Shown in pieces: positions 33,106 to 41,139 of a stretch of 64,000 nucleotides of DNA. Positions within the stretch are counted from its first letter, which is position 1; the number at the start of each line of letters is the position of its first letter. Made by a program: the position numbers and the translations under genes. A model generated the notes under the pieces. It was not told the DNA's origin and searched no databases. It was given only the letters and a program-made list of their open reading frames with translations. The stretch is from Xylophilus ampelinus (lineage in GTDB: Bacteria; Pseudomonadota; Gammaproteobacteria; Burkholderiales; Burkholderiaceae_C), in assembly GCF_003217575.1 (NCBI RefSeq), contig NZ_QJTC01000011.1, positions 1 through 64,000 of the forward strand. The letters are read 5' to 3'.

Positions 33106-36100
33106 ATGCCCGATCTCATATCTAAAATTGCCGGTCAGTTCGACATCACTAGGCTGAATGCCGACCATCCGCTAGGACAGACCCAGTTGACGCCCTCGCT
33201 GCCCAGCAGTGCCATCGTGCCGGAGCTGCCCCCGCTGGGCTCGCGCCGACAAGTCGAGGCCGTTACGCGGCCACGAGTCGATGTGGGCATAGATCGCTTG
33301 GCAGCCAAGGGCGGAGCTGCGCTGGGAAGCCCCACCGTACCCGGCACGGCGCCATCGACCAGCATCTCGCCCGCCGACTTGCCACCTGTGCTGAAGGCCA
33401 TGACCCAGGCTCGGCCCCAGTTGAGCCTGTTAGTCCCGGAGATCTTCGGTTCTCGGACGGAGGCGACCGAATTGCTCGCCGAAACCCTGTCCCGGCTTGA
33501 CGTCCCCCGTGCGCAGGAAGAAGTGCCCAACCTTGCGTCGGCACCTGTCGTGCTGCTCACCCTGGCCCTGGCCGCTGCCAGCGGGCGCAATGCAGACGAC
33601 GCGTTGCAGGGGCTGCAAGTACTGCAGTATCTGAATCTGATCGAAGACATCGCCGACGCGTGGAGGCAGCGCACGGCGAACATCGGCCCCGATGCGGCGG
33701 AGCCGTATCGGCCGCCAGACATGGATACCGCCACCGCCACCGCTTGGCAGACCCTGACGGCGCTGGCGTCTACGCCGACTGGGTTGCCACTGTGCCAGCT
33801 GTTGCTCCAGCGGCCGATCGAAGCCTCGCAGCTGCTGGATGTCTCGCTGATGCTCAAAGCCGCTGCGGTAGCGGCCACCGAAGCAGGCATTGGTCTGGAT
33901 CCGATCGCCCTGCTGCGCCTGCCGAGCACGGGCCGGACACTCGCGGGTGAAGCACTCCTGTGTGCCGCGGCACGCCTCGCCGGTGACCTCGCGGCCGCGG
34001 CACCGCATAGCTGGGCCCTTGGGGCAGTGCGCAATGACCTGATGAGCGACGGCCCGGGATCGGACTTCGCGGTCATCAACGACCGCCTGATGAAAATGGG
34101 CCGCTGGGTGGAACGTGCCACGTCGGATCGGGAGACGCCGCTGCGTCACCCGATGAGGGCGAAGTCGCCGTTTCGGGCTTTGCACCATGGCGTGCAGCAG
34201 GTGGACCGTGGGGCGTCCATCGGCCACCACAAGGTGTTGCGAGACCAAGCTGTGCTGACGGCGGCCTCGAATCTGCGTGATCACCTCGTGACAACGCCTC
34301 CGCCTGCGGCCTCGAGCCTGACGATTGTTCCGACCGCCCTGTTACGGTCGGCCGTTCTGGAGCATTGCCTGGCAGACGCAGATGCACGGGGTTTGGAGCG
34401 GGCCGGGTTCGACACTGCTGCGCTGAAGAACATCGTTGCGCGAATGAGCGAACGACTGACTCTGCCCGACGAAACGCCAGCCACGGCGGCCGCACGGCTG
34501 CTGGCACTTCCCGAGGTCCAGGCACTGGCCAGCCTGCGGCTGGATGCCGCCACGTTGTCGAGCTGGACAGGTGATGCGCGGCGGGCAAAAGACGAGGGCC
34601 AGCCCGCATCCACCTCGGGGGACATGGCGCCCGGCCCTCTGGACATCGCCCACGCCGCACTGCAAACCGCCCGCGACGAAGCGCTGGGCCGCGACACGCG
34701 CGTGGCCGACATCAACCGGGAAACAGTGCGGTCCGCACTCCAGGACATTGTGCAGAACATCGAAGGCTCGGGTCGCCTGCGGCTGTCAGCCGGGGGCATC
34801 AGCGGCATAGGCCTGCGCCAGATCACGGCCACCATCAGCGCGCTGGCAAGCGCCCTTTTCCTGCGGGGACGCGTGGACGCCCAGCTGCAGCAGGGACGCC
34901 AGGCGGTCTTCGAGATCGCCATGGCGCCTTTCGACGCGGAAATCATGCTGGCGACCCAACGCCAGTCCAAGCGCAACATCGGCTTGGGCGGCTTCATCGG
35001 TCCGGACCTGGGGGCCGGTAAAATCGGCATCAATGTCGATGCCAACCTGTGGATCAGCGAGCACAACCAGCTGGCCGGCATTACCCTGCGGCTACCGCGG
35101 GTCGGCCGTCCGATGTCGACGCTACGTGATGAGTTCTCGCGACTGGTAGATCATCTGCTGGACGGCAGTACCGGCGGAAGCGCGATGGCGGCCCCACTGA
35201 ATACTGCGACAACAAGGGCGACGGCAACCACAGCGGATGTGGAAGCCGCGGGGCCCGGCGCGCATCCGTTGTTGCGGCAGTTGCTGCAGGCCTTTCCGGA
35301 CCTGACGGTCAACCAGATAGCGAATGGCGGGGACAGCCGCCGCCGGCACAGCATAGGTGTGGATCTGGCAGGCGCCATAGGCGCAGGCTGGTTCAAGGCA
35401 ACCAGCAGTCTCGGCGGTTATGCCGAAGGCCAGAGGGACGTCACCCGTCACTACGCCGATGCTAGCGGCCGCATGCGCCTCGTTCGCAGCGTCAAGGGCG
35501 AGATCGACTCCGCCGGGATGGCGGCGCGCGCCGCGCTTGGCGCTGGCCCGGCCGTGGCCAATGCCACCGGGAATTACGGCAATGCGCACCTGCACGTCAT
35601 GGGCCTGCCCATCGGGCTCGGTGCCGAGCGTATCTTCGGCGGCGGCTTCGACCGCAACGACAGGATGTATGAAGACGGTCGCCTGCACCCGCTCTCCTTC
35701 GTCGAACGGGAGTTCTACGACTTGGACGAATTCCTGGAGAATCTCAAGCATGAAGTGCCCGCCTGGCTGACGGCCGGCGCGCCGCCAGAACGGCTGCAGC
35801 AACTACTCGACGAGATCAAGACTTACGCCCAACCCACGCACACCTTCTCAACACGCTGGATCGTGACGCCGGAGATGAAAGCGCGAGACGATGCGTACCG
35901 GTCGACCATCGCCTTGCTGGAGCTCCTGCCGCATAGCGGCGACACGGTCGCTGCGTTGCGGGAGGCTGTCGAGGCGCATTGGCACGACCGTCAGTGCATG
36001 CAACCGTATTCGATGCGCGCCTATGACCGTCAGCTTCGCCAGCGGACCCGCGGCGTGGATTTAGTGGCCCACCTCGCGGCGGTCGATAGTGCCGAGGCCT

Positions 36101-36390
36101 CGCATATCGACAACCGGCTGGATGTGAAACCTCGCACGCAGGTCGCCAGGCAGGCGCCGGTAAATCCATTCCCACCGATGTGGTCCCCGCCATTGCGCGC
36201 ATTGCTGCCGTCGATGGCTTCGCCGTATTGCACATCGGGTGACAACATGGCGCCCCCGTCCAACGCGATGGCGGCGGCACGTGTATTCCCTGCGGACGGG
36301 ATGGACTTGCAGCGGTGTATTGAGGAACTGCAACAGCAGCGTTCGACACGGGCTGCCAAGGTCACGCGTAATGCAAATTTGCCAGTCTGA
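33106..36390 (+). CDS. Large candidate type III effector (1,094 residues)
   Basis: A 1,094-residue soluble protein with no signal peptide or clear membrane span, preceded by GGAGAG. Residues 1-90 are polar and Pro/Ser/Thr-rich, as in export signals. Residues of about 90-500 are helical and Ala/Leu-rich. Residues of about 560-900 contain Gly-rich alternating strands (LRLSAGGISGIGLRQITATI, NIGLGGFIGPDLGAGKIGIN, RRRHSIGVDLAGAIGAGWF), which recall the beta-rich C-terminal regions of very large AvrE/HopR1-type effectors. Sequence homology to them is not established. It lies between the second regulator and a sigma/anti-sigma pair. No catalytic motif was recognised. Confidence 0.6.
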   Translation: MPDLISKIAGQFDITRLNADHPLGQTQLTPSLPSSAIVPELPPLGSRRQVEAVTRPRVDVGIDRLAAKGGAALGSPTVPGTAPSTSISPADLPPVLKAMTQARPQLSLLVPEIFGSRTEATELLAETLSRLDVPRAQEEVPNLASAPVVLLTLALAAASGRNADDALQGLQVLQYLNLIEDIADAWRQRTANIGPDAAEPYRPPDMDTATATAWQTLTALASTPTGLPLCQLLLQRPIEASQLLDVSLMLKAAAVAATEAGIGLDPIALLRLPSTGRTLAGEALLCAAARLAGDLAAAAPHSWALGAVRNDLMSDGPGSDFAVINDRLMKMGRWVERATSDRETPLRHPMRAKSPFRALHHGVQQVDRGASIGHHKVLRDQAVLTAASNLRDHLVTTPPPAASSLTIVPTALLRSAVLEHCLADADARGLERAGFDTAALKNIVARMSERLTLPDETPATAAARLLALPEVQALASLRLDAATLSSWTGDARRAKDEGQPASTSGDMAPGPLDIAHAALQTARDEALGRDTRVADINRETVRSALQDIVQNIEGSGRLRLSAGGISGIGLRQITATISALASALFLRGRVDAQLQQGRQAVFEIAMAPFDAEIMLATQRQSKRNIGLGGFIGPDLGAGKIGINVDANLWISEHNQLAGITLRLPRVGRPMSTLRDEFSRLVDHLLDGSTGGSAMAAPLNTATTRATATTADVEAAGPGAHPLLRQLLQAFPDLTVNQIANGGDSRRRHSIGVDLAGAIGAGWFKATSSLGGYAEGQRDVTRHYADASGRMRLVRSVKGEIDSAGMAARAALGAGPAVANATGNYGNAHLHVMGLPIGLGAERIFGGGFDRNDRMYEDGRLHPLSFVEREFYDLDEFLENLKHEVPAWLTAGAPPERLQQLLDEIKTYAQPTHTFSTRWIVTPEMKARDDAYRSTIALLELLPHSGDTVAALREAVEAHWHDRQCMQPYSMRAYDRQLRQRTRGVDLVAHLAAVDSAEASHIDNRLDVKPRTQVARQAPVNPFPPMWSPPLRALLPSMASPYCTSGDNMAPPSNAMAAARVFPADGMDLQRCIEELQQQRSTRAAKVTRNANLPV

Positions 36391-36527
36391 TACCTCCCTG
36401 GGCAACCGCTGAGCAGTAGCCCATGCTGCGCACGTTCCGGAACAGCCGAGAGCCGTGGCAGAAGCCTATTCCGGTTCGCAGCCACCGCACGCAGCGTCCA
36501 CCCCGGTGGCTCACCCCTGCCTCATGT

Positions 36528-37346
36528 TCATCGATTCACTTGCGGCACCACCGGCACCACCAGCATGACGCCCGGCTCGTCGCGCAGATTCTCCAGCAGT
36601 GCCACCGCCGATGAAGCCGGAATAGGCTCTGGACCCAGCGGTGCCAACAGCAGGCTGTTCGCCTCTTCGTCCGCGCCGACGATGCGCAGGCCGTGTTGGT
36701 TCAACAGGTGACGCAGGGTATTCATATCGGTCCGGCCGTGAGGTACCATGCGCAGGATGGCCTGCGGCAACCCGGCGGACGGGATCGGGTCGATGTCGTC
36801 CGATTTTGGGTCCCAGGCCAACTGCAGACCTAGCACCAAGGTCGCCATGGCCTGTACCGTCAGCGCCATCAGCAGCCAGCGCTTGTTCTTCGAGCGGCCT
36901 GCCACGACGGAGGCCATCACCGCATTGACCTCTTCATTGCCGATCACGCCGCGTGGGGCCGGCAACTGTGTCGCATCGACATCCCGGTCACGTGCCCACA
37001 GGCGCTCCAGTCCGGCATCCAATGCCGCGCTATCTATGGCCGGCGGCGTGTCCTGCATTCCCCGATGGATCTTTTGCTGCCAAGCCACTTCATTGTCACA
37101 ATAGCTGCAGTGGTTAGCATGGTCCACCACCATGCGGACCTGCTCGGGCGTGGCTGTACCTGCCACCACCCAGGGGATGGCATCCCAGACCTCACGGTGC
37201 TCGTGAAGGGCAAAAGCCTCCGGCCCTGTAGTGCACACCGGCTCCGGCCCGAGGGGTTGATCGGCAGCGGCGGCGGCCCCCGGGGCTGTAAACAATGGCC
37301 CGGGCCAAGGCCGAGGCTCGGCAGGGAGCTCATAGTGCGATTTCAT
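36528..37346 (-). CDS. Anti-sigma factor with zinc-binding domain
   Basis: A 272-residue single-span membrane protein. HANHCSYC near residue 80 is the H-x3-C-x2-C zinc motif of ZAS anti-sigma factors. A membrane segment (RWLLMALTVQAMATLVLGLQ) follows at about residues 160-180, with a C-terminal periplasmic domain (TLRHLLNQHGLRIVGADEEA). The ATG at 37346 shares a base with the sigma stop (TGATG), so the pair is coupled; a GTG three bases earlier is possible. It would hold the sigma factor inactive until an envelope or external signal arrives. Confidence 0.85.
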   Translation of the reverse strand: MKSHYELPAEPRPWPGPLFTAPGAAAAADQPLGPEPVCTTGPEAFALHEHREVWDAIPWVVAGTATPEQVRMVVDHANHCSYCDNEVAWQQKIHRGMQDTPPAIDSAALDAGLERLWARDRDVDATQLPAPRGVIGNEEVNAVMASVVAGRSKNKRWLLMALTVQAMATLVLGLQLAWDPKSDDIDPIPSAGLPQAILRMVPHGRTDMNTLRHLLNQHGLRIVGADEEANSLLLAPLGPEPIPASSAVALLENLRDEPGVMLVVPVVPQVNR

Positions 37347-37966
37347 CACCCTTGTCCTTCGGTGCCGTTTCTAGGGCGGCTATCGCCACCCAACTCGGGC
37401 AAGACATTACGCAGGCGCATCCGTGCATTGAACATCCGAGCTTTTACTGTGCCTGTTGCGCAGTTCATTATGCGGGCAATGTCCTCGCAGGACTCGCCCA
37501 AGTAGTACGCCAACTCGAGGGTCACGCGCTGCTCCATCGACAAGGTCGACAAGCCTCTGGCCAGCCAGTTTCGCAACTCACGCTCCGGCCCGTCATTGAC
37601 CGAAGGCTCCGCCATCGCAAGTTCAACTTCATGGACGGAAGATGCATTGATCTCCTCCGATACAGTGCCGTCACGTAAGGCTTTGAGCATGCAGCGATAG
37701 GCAATTCCATGTACCCAAGTCGTCACCCGGGACTCACCCCTAAAGTTGCCCGCCGTACGCCATACCACCCACATCGCTTCGTTCGCCACCTCTTCAGCCA
37801 AGTCCGGCCTGCCACAAGACCGCAACAAAAAACGCCACAGCCGGGGCTGGCAATGCCGATAGAGCTGCTCAAAGCAGATACGGTCTCCCGCAGCGGTGGA
37901 TTCCAGCCAAGCGCGCAGGCAAAGCTCACCAGACGTATCCGCCTCTTTCCGAGAGCTTTCTAGCAT
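37346..37966 (-). CDS. ECF-type RNA polymerase sigma factor
   Basis: A 206-residue sigma-70-family ECF protein. Region 2 is seen at FEQLYRHCQPRLWRFLLRSC with DLAEEVANEAMWVVWRTAGN, and region 4 at LSTLSMEQRVTLELAYYLGE followed by SCEDIARIMNCATGTVKARM. The frame is open to 38047 with other ATGs (37987, 38047); 37966 was chosen as closest to the conserved domain, but ribosome sites are weak for all. Its regulon is unknown. It sits between the effector gene and the uptake operon, so it could control either, or neither. Confidence 0.87.
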   Translation of the reverse strand: MLESSRKEADTSGELCLRAWLESTAAGDRICFEQLYRHCQPRLWRFLLRSCGRPDLAEEVANEAMWVVWRTAGNFRGESRVTTWVHGIAYRCMLKALRDGTVSEEINASSVHEVELAMAEPSVNDGPERELRNWLARGLSTLSMEQRVTLELAYYLGESCEDIARIMNCATGTVKARMFNARMRLRNVLPELGGDSRPRNGTEGQG

Positions 37967-38016
37967 GACGAGGACTTTTCTGCACATCAGTGCCGTTCGT
38001 GGGTACCGCAATGGCG

Positions 38017-38038
38017 CCAATGGGTTGTCTCCCATTGG
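38017..38038. promoter_or_regulatory. Perfect 8-bp inverted repeat upstream of the sigma gene
   Basis: CCAATGGG-N6-CCCATTGG. It lies 51 bases upstream of the chosen sigma start. It could be an operator or a 5' leader hairpin; there is no T run. Confidence 0.5.
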
Positions 38039-38151
38039 AAAAAACATTTACGCCCCGGCCATGGCCGCATTGTGATCTCATTGCGTAGCCAGTGTATCGC
38101 CGCAACCACGCGGGGCATGATTGTGGTGCTTTCGCTACGTCCGCTCCTGGC

Positions 38152-38940
38152 CTATGGCCCGACGATCACACGGTGTGAGTCACCGTTCCAAGCCTTCAGA
38201 CCGGACTGCAGTTCCTCGCTTCGGCTAGGCATCCAAGATCCGTAGACCGGATTGGGCAGCACAATGAAGCGTGTTCCAAAATCAGCCTTATGGCTGCGGA
38301 CGAATGCCTGGAGATTATCCATCGACTTTACCGACGCGGCCTCCGGCCCGAAATCGGTCAGATTGTCACCGATATAGAGAATGGGTTCGCCTTCTGCCTT
38401 TATTACCTGTTGGAACCGCGCCCTCTTGCTGGATTCCCCCTGTTTAAGCAACAGATGCTTTTCGTCGATGCCCTCCACACCGAGGCGTGCGAGATTAGTG
38501 CGCGTAGCTGTTGTACCCGAGGCGATCCGGTTGGATATAAAAACAACCGTACCGCTGCTATTCCGGACGTGCTGAATGAATTCGATAGAGCCCGGCACCG
38601 CGGTGGCGGCCGCATCCGCCACCCACCGGTTCCAGGTTTCATCGGTATATCCGACCTTCTGCTGTAAACACCAGACGGCATAGGCCGAGTTGTCGAGTAC
38701 GGTTTCATCGAGATCCATGACAACGACCCGGCGTTTGTCCAACGGCGCATTATCGAAACGTTCTCGAGCAAGATGATAGGCTTGATAAGTCAGCGCCCGG
38801 TATTCCGCTGCATTCTGCATCCAGTAGAGCGCCGCGGTGGAGATGGAGGCGGATTGATTCAACGTGGTCTGGCAGCCCACTAGAAAAACCGAAAACAGCA
38901 GCCCCACCAGTGAATCCATGCGCATTTTTTTTGGTTTCAT
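38152..38940 (-). CDS. e(P4)-type acid phosphatase lipoprotein (class C, HAD superfamily)
   Basis: A 262-residue outer-membrane or periplasmic lipoprotein. The lipobox LVGC puts the lipid Cys at residue 23. The phosphatase signature VVVMDLDETVLDN (Asp nucleophile and acid, residues 76 and 78) and VFISNRIAS, GDNLTDFG are canonical for the e(P4)/class C family, known for removing phosphate from nucleotides such as NMN. The ATG at 38940 overlaps the nucleoside hydrolase stop (ATGA). It is the last gene of the ten-gene uptake operon and would generate the nucleoside that the hydrolase cleaves. Confidence 0.88.
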   Translation of the reverse strand: MKPKKMRMDSLVGLLFSVFLVGCQTTLNQSASISTAALYWMQNAAEYRALTYQAYHLARERFDNAPLDKRRVVVMDLDETVLDNSAYAVWCLQQKVGYTDETWNRWVADAAATAVPGSIEFIQHVRNSSGTVVFISNRIASGTTATRTNLARLGVEGIDEKHLLLKQGESSKRARFQQVIKAEGEPILYIGDNLTDFGPEAASVKSMDNLQAFVRSHKADFGTRFIVLPNPVYGSWMPSRSEELQSGLKAWNGDSHRVIVGP

Positions 38941-40037
38941 CAGGGTCGATCCGACAGTGATTTCTTGACCATGCCGACCAGTGCAGAGATGTCGACATCG
39001 GTAATCACATGCACCGGTTGCTCCCCCAATCCTGGCCCCGCCCCTATTTTCCAAGACAAAGTGTTTCCATAACCCGCTGTAAATGAGGTATCGACGTCCA
39101 CCAGCATCCTCGTCTGATGTTTAACCATTTGTGGATTGAGCCAGACCGCAGCCGCGATCTCGTCCCACATCGGTAGCGACTGATCGTACTTCCCGATGTA
39201 TTTTTCCAATGCTGAACCGCCACGGGCCACCTCGGCGATATCGGCCGTCGCCCACAAGGTCTTGGTCGACGGATCGACCGGAATCTGAGTTATTTTGCGC
39301 CACGGCTCATGCAGCACCAACGATGCCGCCTCAGGGTCGAAACGCATATTGAATTCGAGACGGGGATTTAACCGGTATTCCTCCGCAAAATCGTTGTCAG
39401 ATGGGTGCGGCGAGAAACTTCCACCCATGAACACCAGTTCCTTGGCAGTGCGGGCGAAATTCTCGTCAAGACGTGCCGCCATGGCTACGTTGGTCATCGG
39501 GCCGCCAGACCAGATCGTCACTTCTCCCGGGTAACGTTGAACCATGCTTACCATGAACTGGGATGCGGGGATAGGGGAAGCCTTGATTTTTGGCAAGCCC
39601 TGGGGCGGTGCGGGCACTTCAAACGGCGTGTCAGGATGCTTACCGGGAATATTCCGACTCCAGGCGCCCTCGTAAACCAAGGGGCCATAAAGCGCTTGCC
39701 ATCGGCGGCTCCGCGCTGCGGTGTTGAGAAGCGGAAACACAGCGCCCGGATAAACACCTATATCTGTGCGACCGCTTATCTCCAACAGGCGCAACACACT
39801 TGCTACGTTCTCGTCGCGCCAGCCATCGCCGCTGGAGACGGTGATTCCCAGCACGTCGACGTTTGGCGCATTCAACAGCATTAGCACCGATTTGAGGTTG
39901 GAGCCAGCAGGGCCCAGCGCATCCTGGTCAATGATGATTTTTCGTTTTCCGTTATCGGCCTGCGCCACACAGCTGGAGAATGTCAGCATAACAATGATCA
40001 GCCAGGAACTACAACGGAAATTGAAAAAGGAATACAA
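38940..40037 (-). CDS. Exported nucleoside hydrolase-like protein (IU-NH superfamily)
   Basis: A 365-residue protein. A signal peptide (SSWLIIVMLTFSSCVAQA) points to the periplasm; the Cys may be lipidated. GKRKIIIDQDALGPAGSNLK corresponds to the N-terminal strand of inosine-uridine hydrolases, but the usual D-T-D-P-G-x-D-D calcium site is changed to D-Q-D-A-L-G-P. VTIWSGGPMTNVAMAARLDE and ELVFMGGSF are family-like. The start appears to be TTG at 40037, supported by AGGAG seven bases before; no ATG fits the signal peptide. The altered metal site may mean an unusual substrate. Next to e(P4), it should split a nucleoside into base and sugar. Confidence 0.8.
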   Translation of the reverse strand: MYSFFNFRCSSWLIIVMLTFSSCVAQADNGKRKIIIDQDALGPAGSNLKSVLMLLNAPNVDVLGITVSSGDGWRDENVASVLRLLEISGRTDIGVYPGAVFPLLNTAARSRRWQALYGPLVYEGAWSRNIPGKHPDTPFEVPAPPQGLPKIKASPIPASQFMVSMVQRYPGEVTIWSGGPMTNVAMAARLDENFARTAKELVFMGGSFSPHPSDNDFAEEYRLNPRLEFNMRFDPEAASLVLHEPWRKITQIPVDPSTKTLWATADIAEVARGGSALEKYIGKYDQSLPMWDEIAAAVWLNPQMVKHQTRMLVDVDTSFTAGYGNTLSWKIGAGPGLGEQPVHVITDVDISALVGMVKKSLSDRP

Positions 40038-40054
40038 ATCGGATCTCCTGAAAT

Positions 40055-41119
40055 TTAAGGGGGCGCAGAAGCGAATGAGAGAATCATGATGCGACTGGCA
40101 ACGTTCTCGAAGCCGTTATCCGATACCAGGAACAACGTTTTAGCACCCTCTTTTCCAGCGGGGCCCCATGCCATGCCCTCGAAATTGAAAGGCAAGGTAT
40201 CGGCCAAGGTCGAAATATTGAGCACTAATGTTTTGCCTACCGCCAAATCGGGTTGCGCCGACAGACTCGGCAGCGACTGGATGTCCGTAGCGGTCGACGG
40301 ATCGATGCGGTAGAGCCTGCAGTAGAAATCGAAATGCCCTGCCGCGTTCTTCGCGCCCGACCTTTCGAGTACCAGCAAAGTGCCATTGGCATCCGCCAAA
40401 ATCTCGCTGATACCATTATCGGCGATGCCATCCACACCCTCAGATTGGATCGGATCGAGTCGATACGCGATCTGTTGAAGCAAGCGACCCGTGCGGTCGA
40501 AGCGGGATATTCTGGCCAGCCCTCCCAACGCTCTGGTGGAGCGGGGTCCGTCCTGCAACAAGGCGTCTTCCATGGCGACCCAGAGAGAACGGCCATCGGG
40601 GCTGAACGTCATGCCTTCGAAAACTTTGTTCGGCCTCGGTCCGGTTTTGCCGGTGGGGTCGAAACGAAGCATCGCAGGCAATGGCAGGTCTGCGCGGCAT
40701 TTACCGTCGGCCGCAGCAAATGTCACCGAAGGGCCGATCCCCGCCTTGAATCGGCCTTCCGACGACCATACCAGCCCGCCCGCCACATCCATGCGAATGG
40801 ACTCACCGTCAGCCGGCGCCTGCTTGCGGCTCTTCGCATCACCACACATCTGAAGTCGGTCCGCCGATTCCCAGTCCAGGCCATAGCGGCCCGCTTTAAA
40901 AATCAGCTTTGCGATCGGGAAATGCGCGGCAGCACCATCCTCGATGAATACCAGCCGATGCGACCGCGCGTCGAAATCGATCCCCGATAGACCGCCGATG
41001 ACATGCCCGCCGACGCGCTTGTCACTGGATACGTCGATCGTTGCCAACAAGGTCGGGCTGCCGGCAAAGGCAGGGAAGGCAAGATATGCGAAGGCCAGGA
41101 TCAGACCGATGCGCAGCAT
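40055..41119 (-). CDS. Exported phytase-like esterase (Phytase-like domain family)
   Basis: A 354-residue protein with signal peptide (LRIGLILAFAYLAFPAFA). The body shows the repeated beta-propeller-like motifs of the 'esterase-like activity of phytase' family: GLSGIDFDARSHRLVFIEDG, FEGMTFSPDGRSLWVAMED, EGVDGIADNGISEILADANG, NFEGMAWGP. Members are secreted, and true substrates are mostly untested; they often accompany TonB receptors and phosphate or nucleotide use. It lies 20 bases after the receptor gene and 17 before the hydrolase. In this operon it may remove an ester group or phosphate from the imported compound. Confidence 0.82.
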   Translation of the reverse strand: MLRIGLILAFAYLAFPAFAGSPTLLATIDVSSDKRVGGHVIGGLSGIDFDARSHRLVFIEDGAAAHFPIAKLIFKAGRYGLDWESADRLQMCGDAKSRKQAPADGESIRMDVAGGLVWSSEGRFKAGIGPSVTFAAADGKCRADLPLPAMLRFDPTGKTGPRPNKVFEGMTFSPDGRSLWVAMEDALLQDGPRSTRALGGLARISRFDRTGRLLQQIAYRLDPIQSEGVDGIADNGISEILADANGTLLVLERSGAKNAAGHFDFYCRLYRIDPSTATDIQSLPSLSAQPDLAVGKTLVLNISTLADTLPFNFEGMAWGPAGKEGAKTLFLVSDNGFENVASRIMILSFASAPP

Positions 41120-41139
41120 TTTTTTCACAGCGGCTGGCG

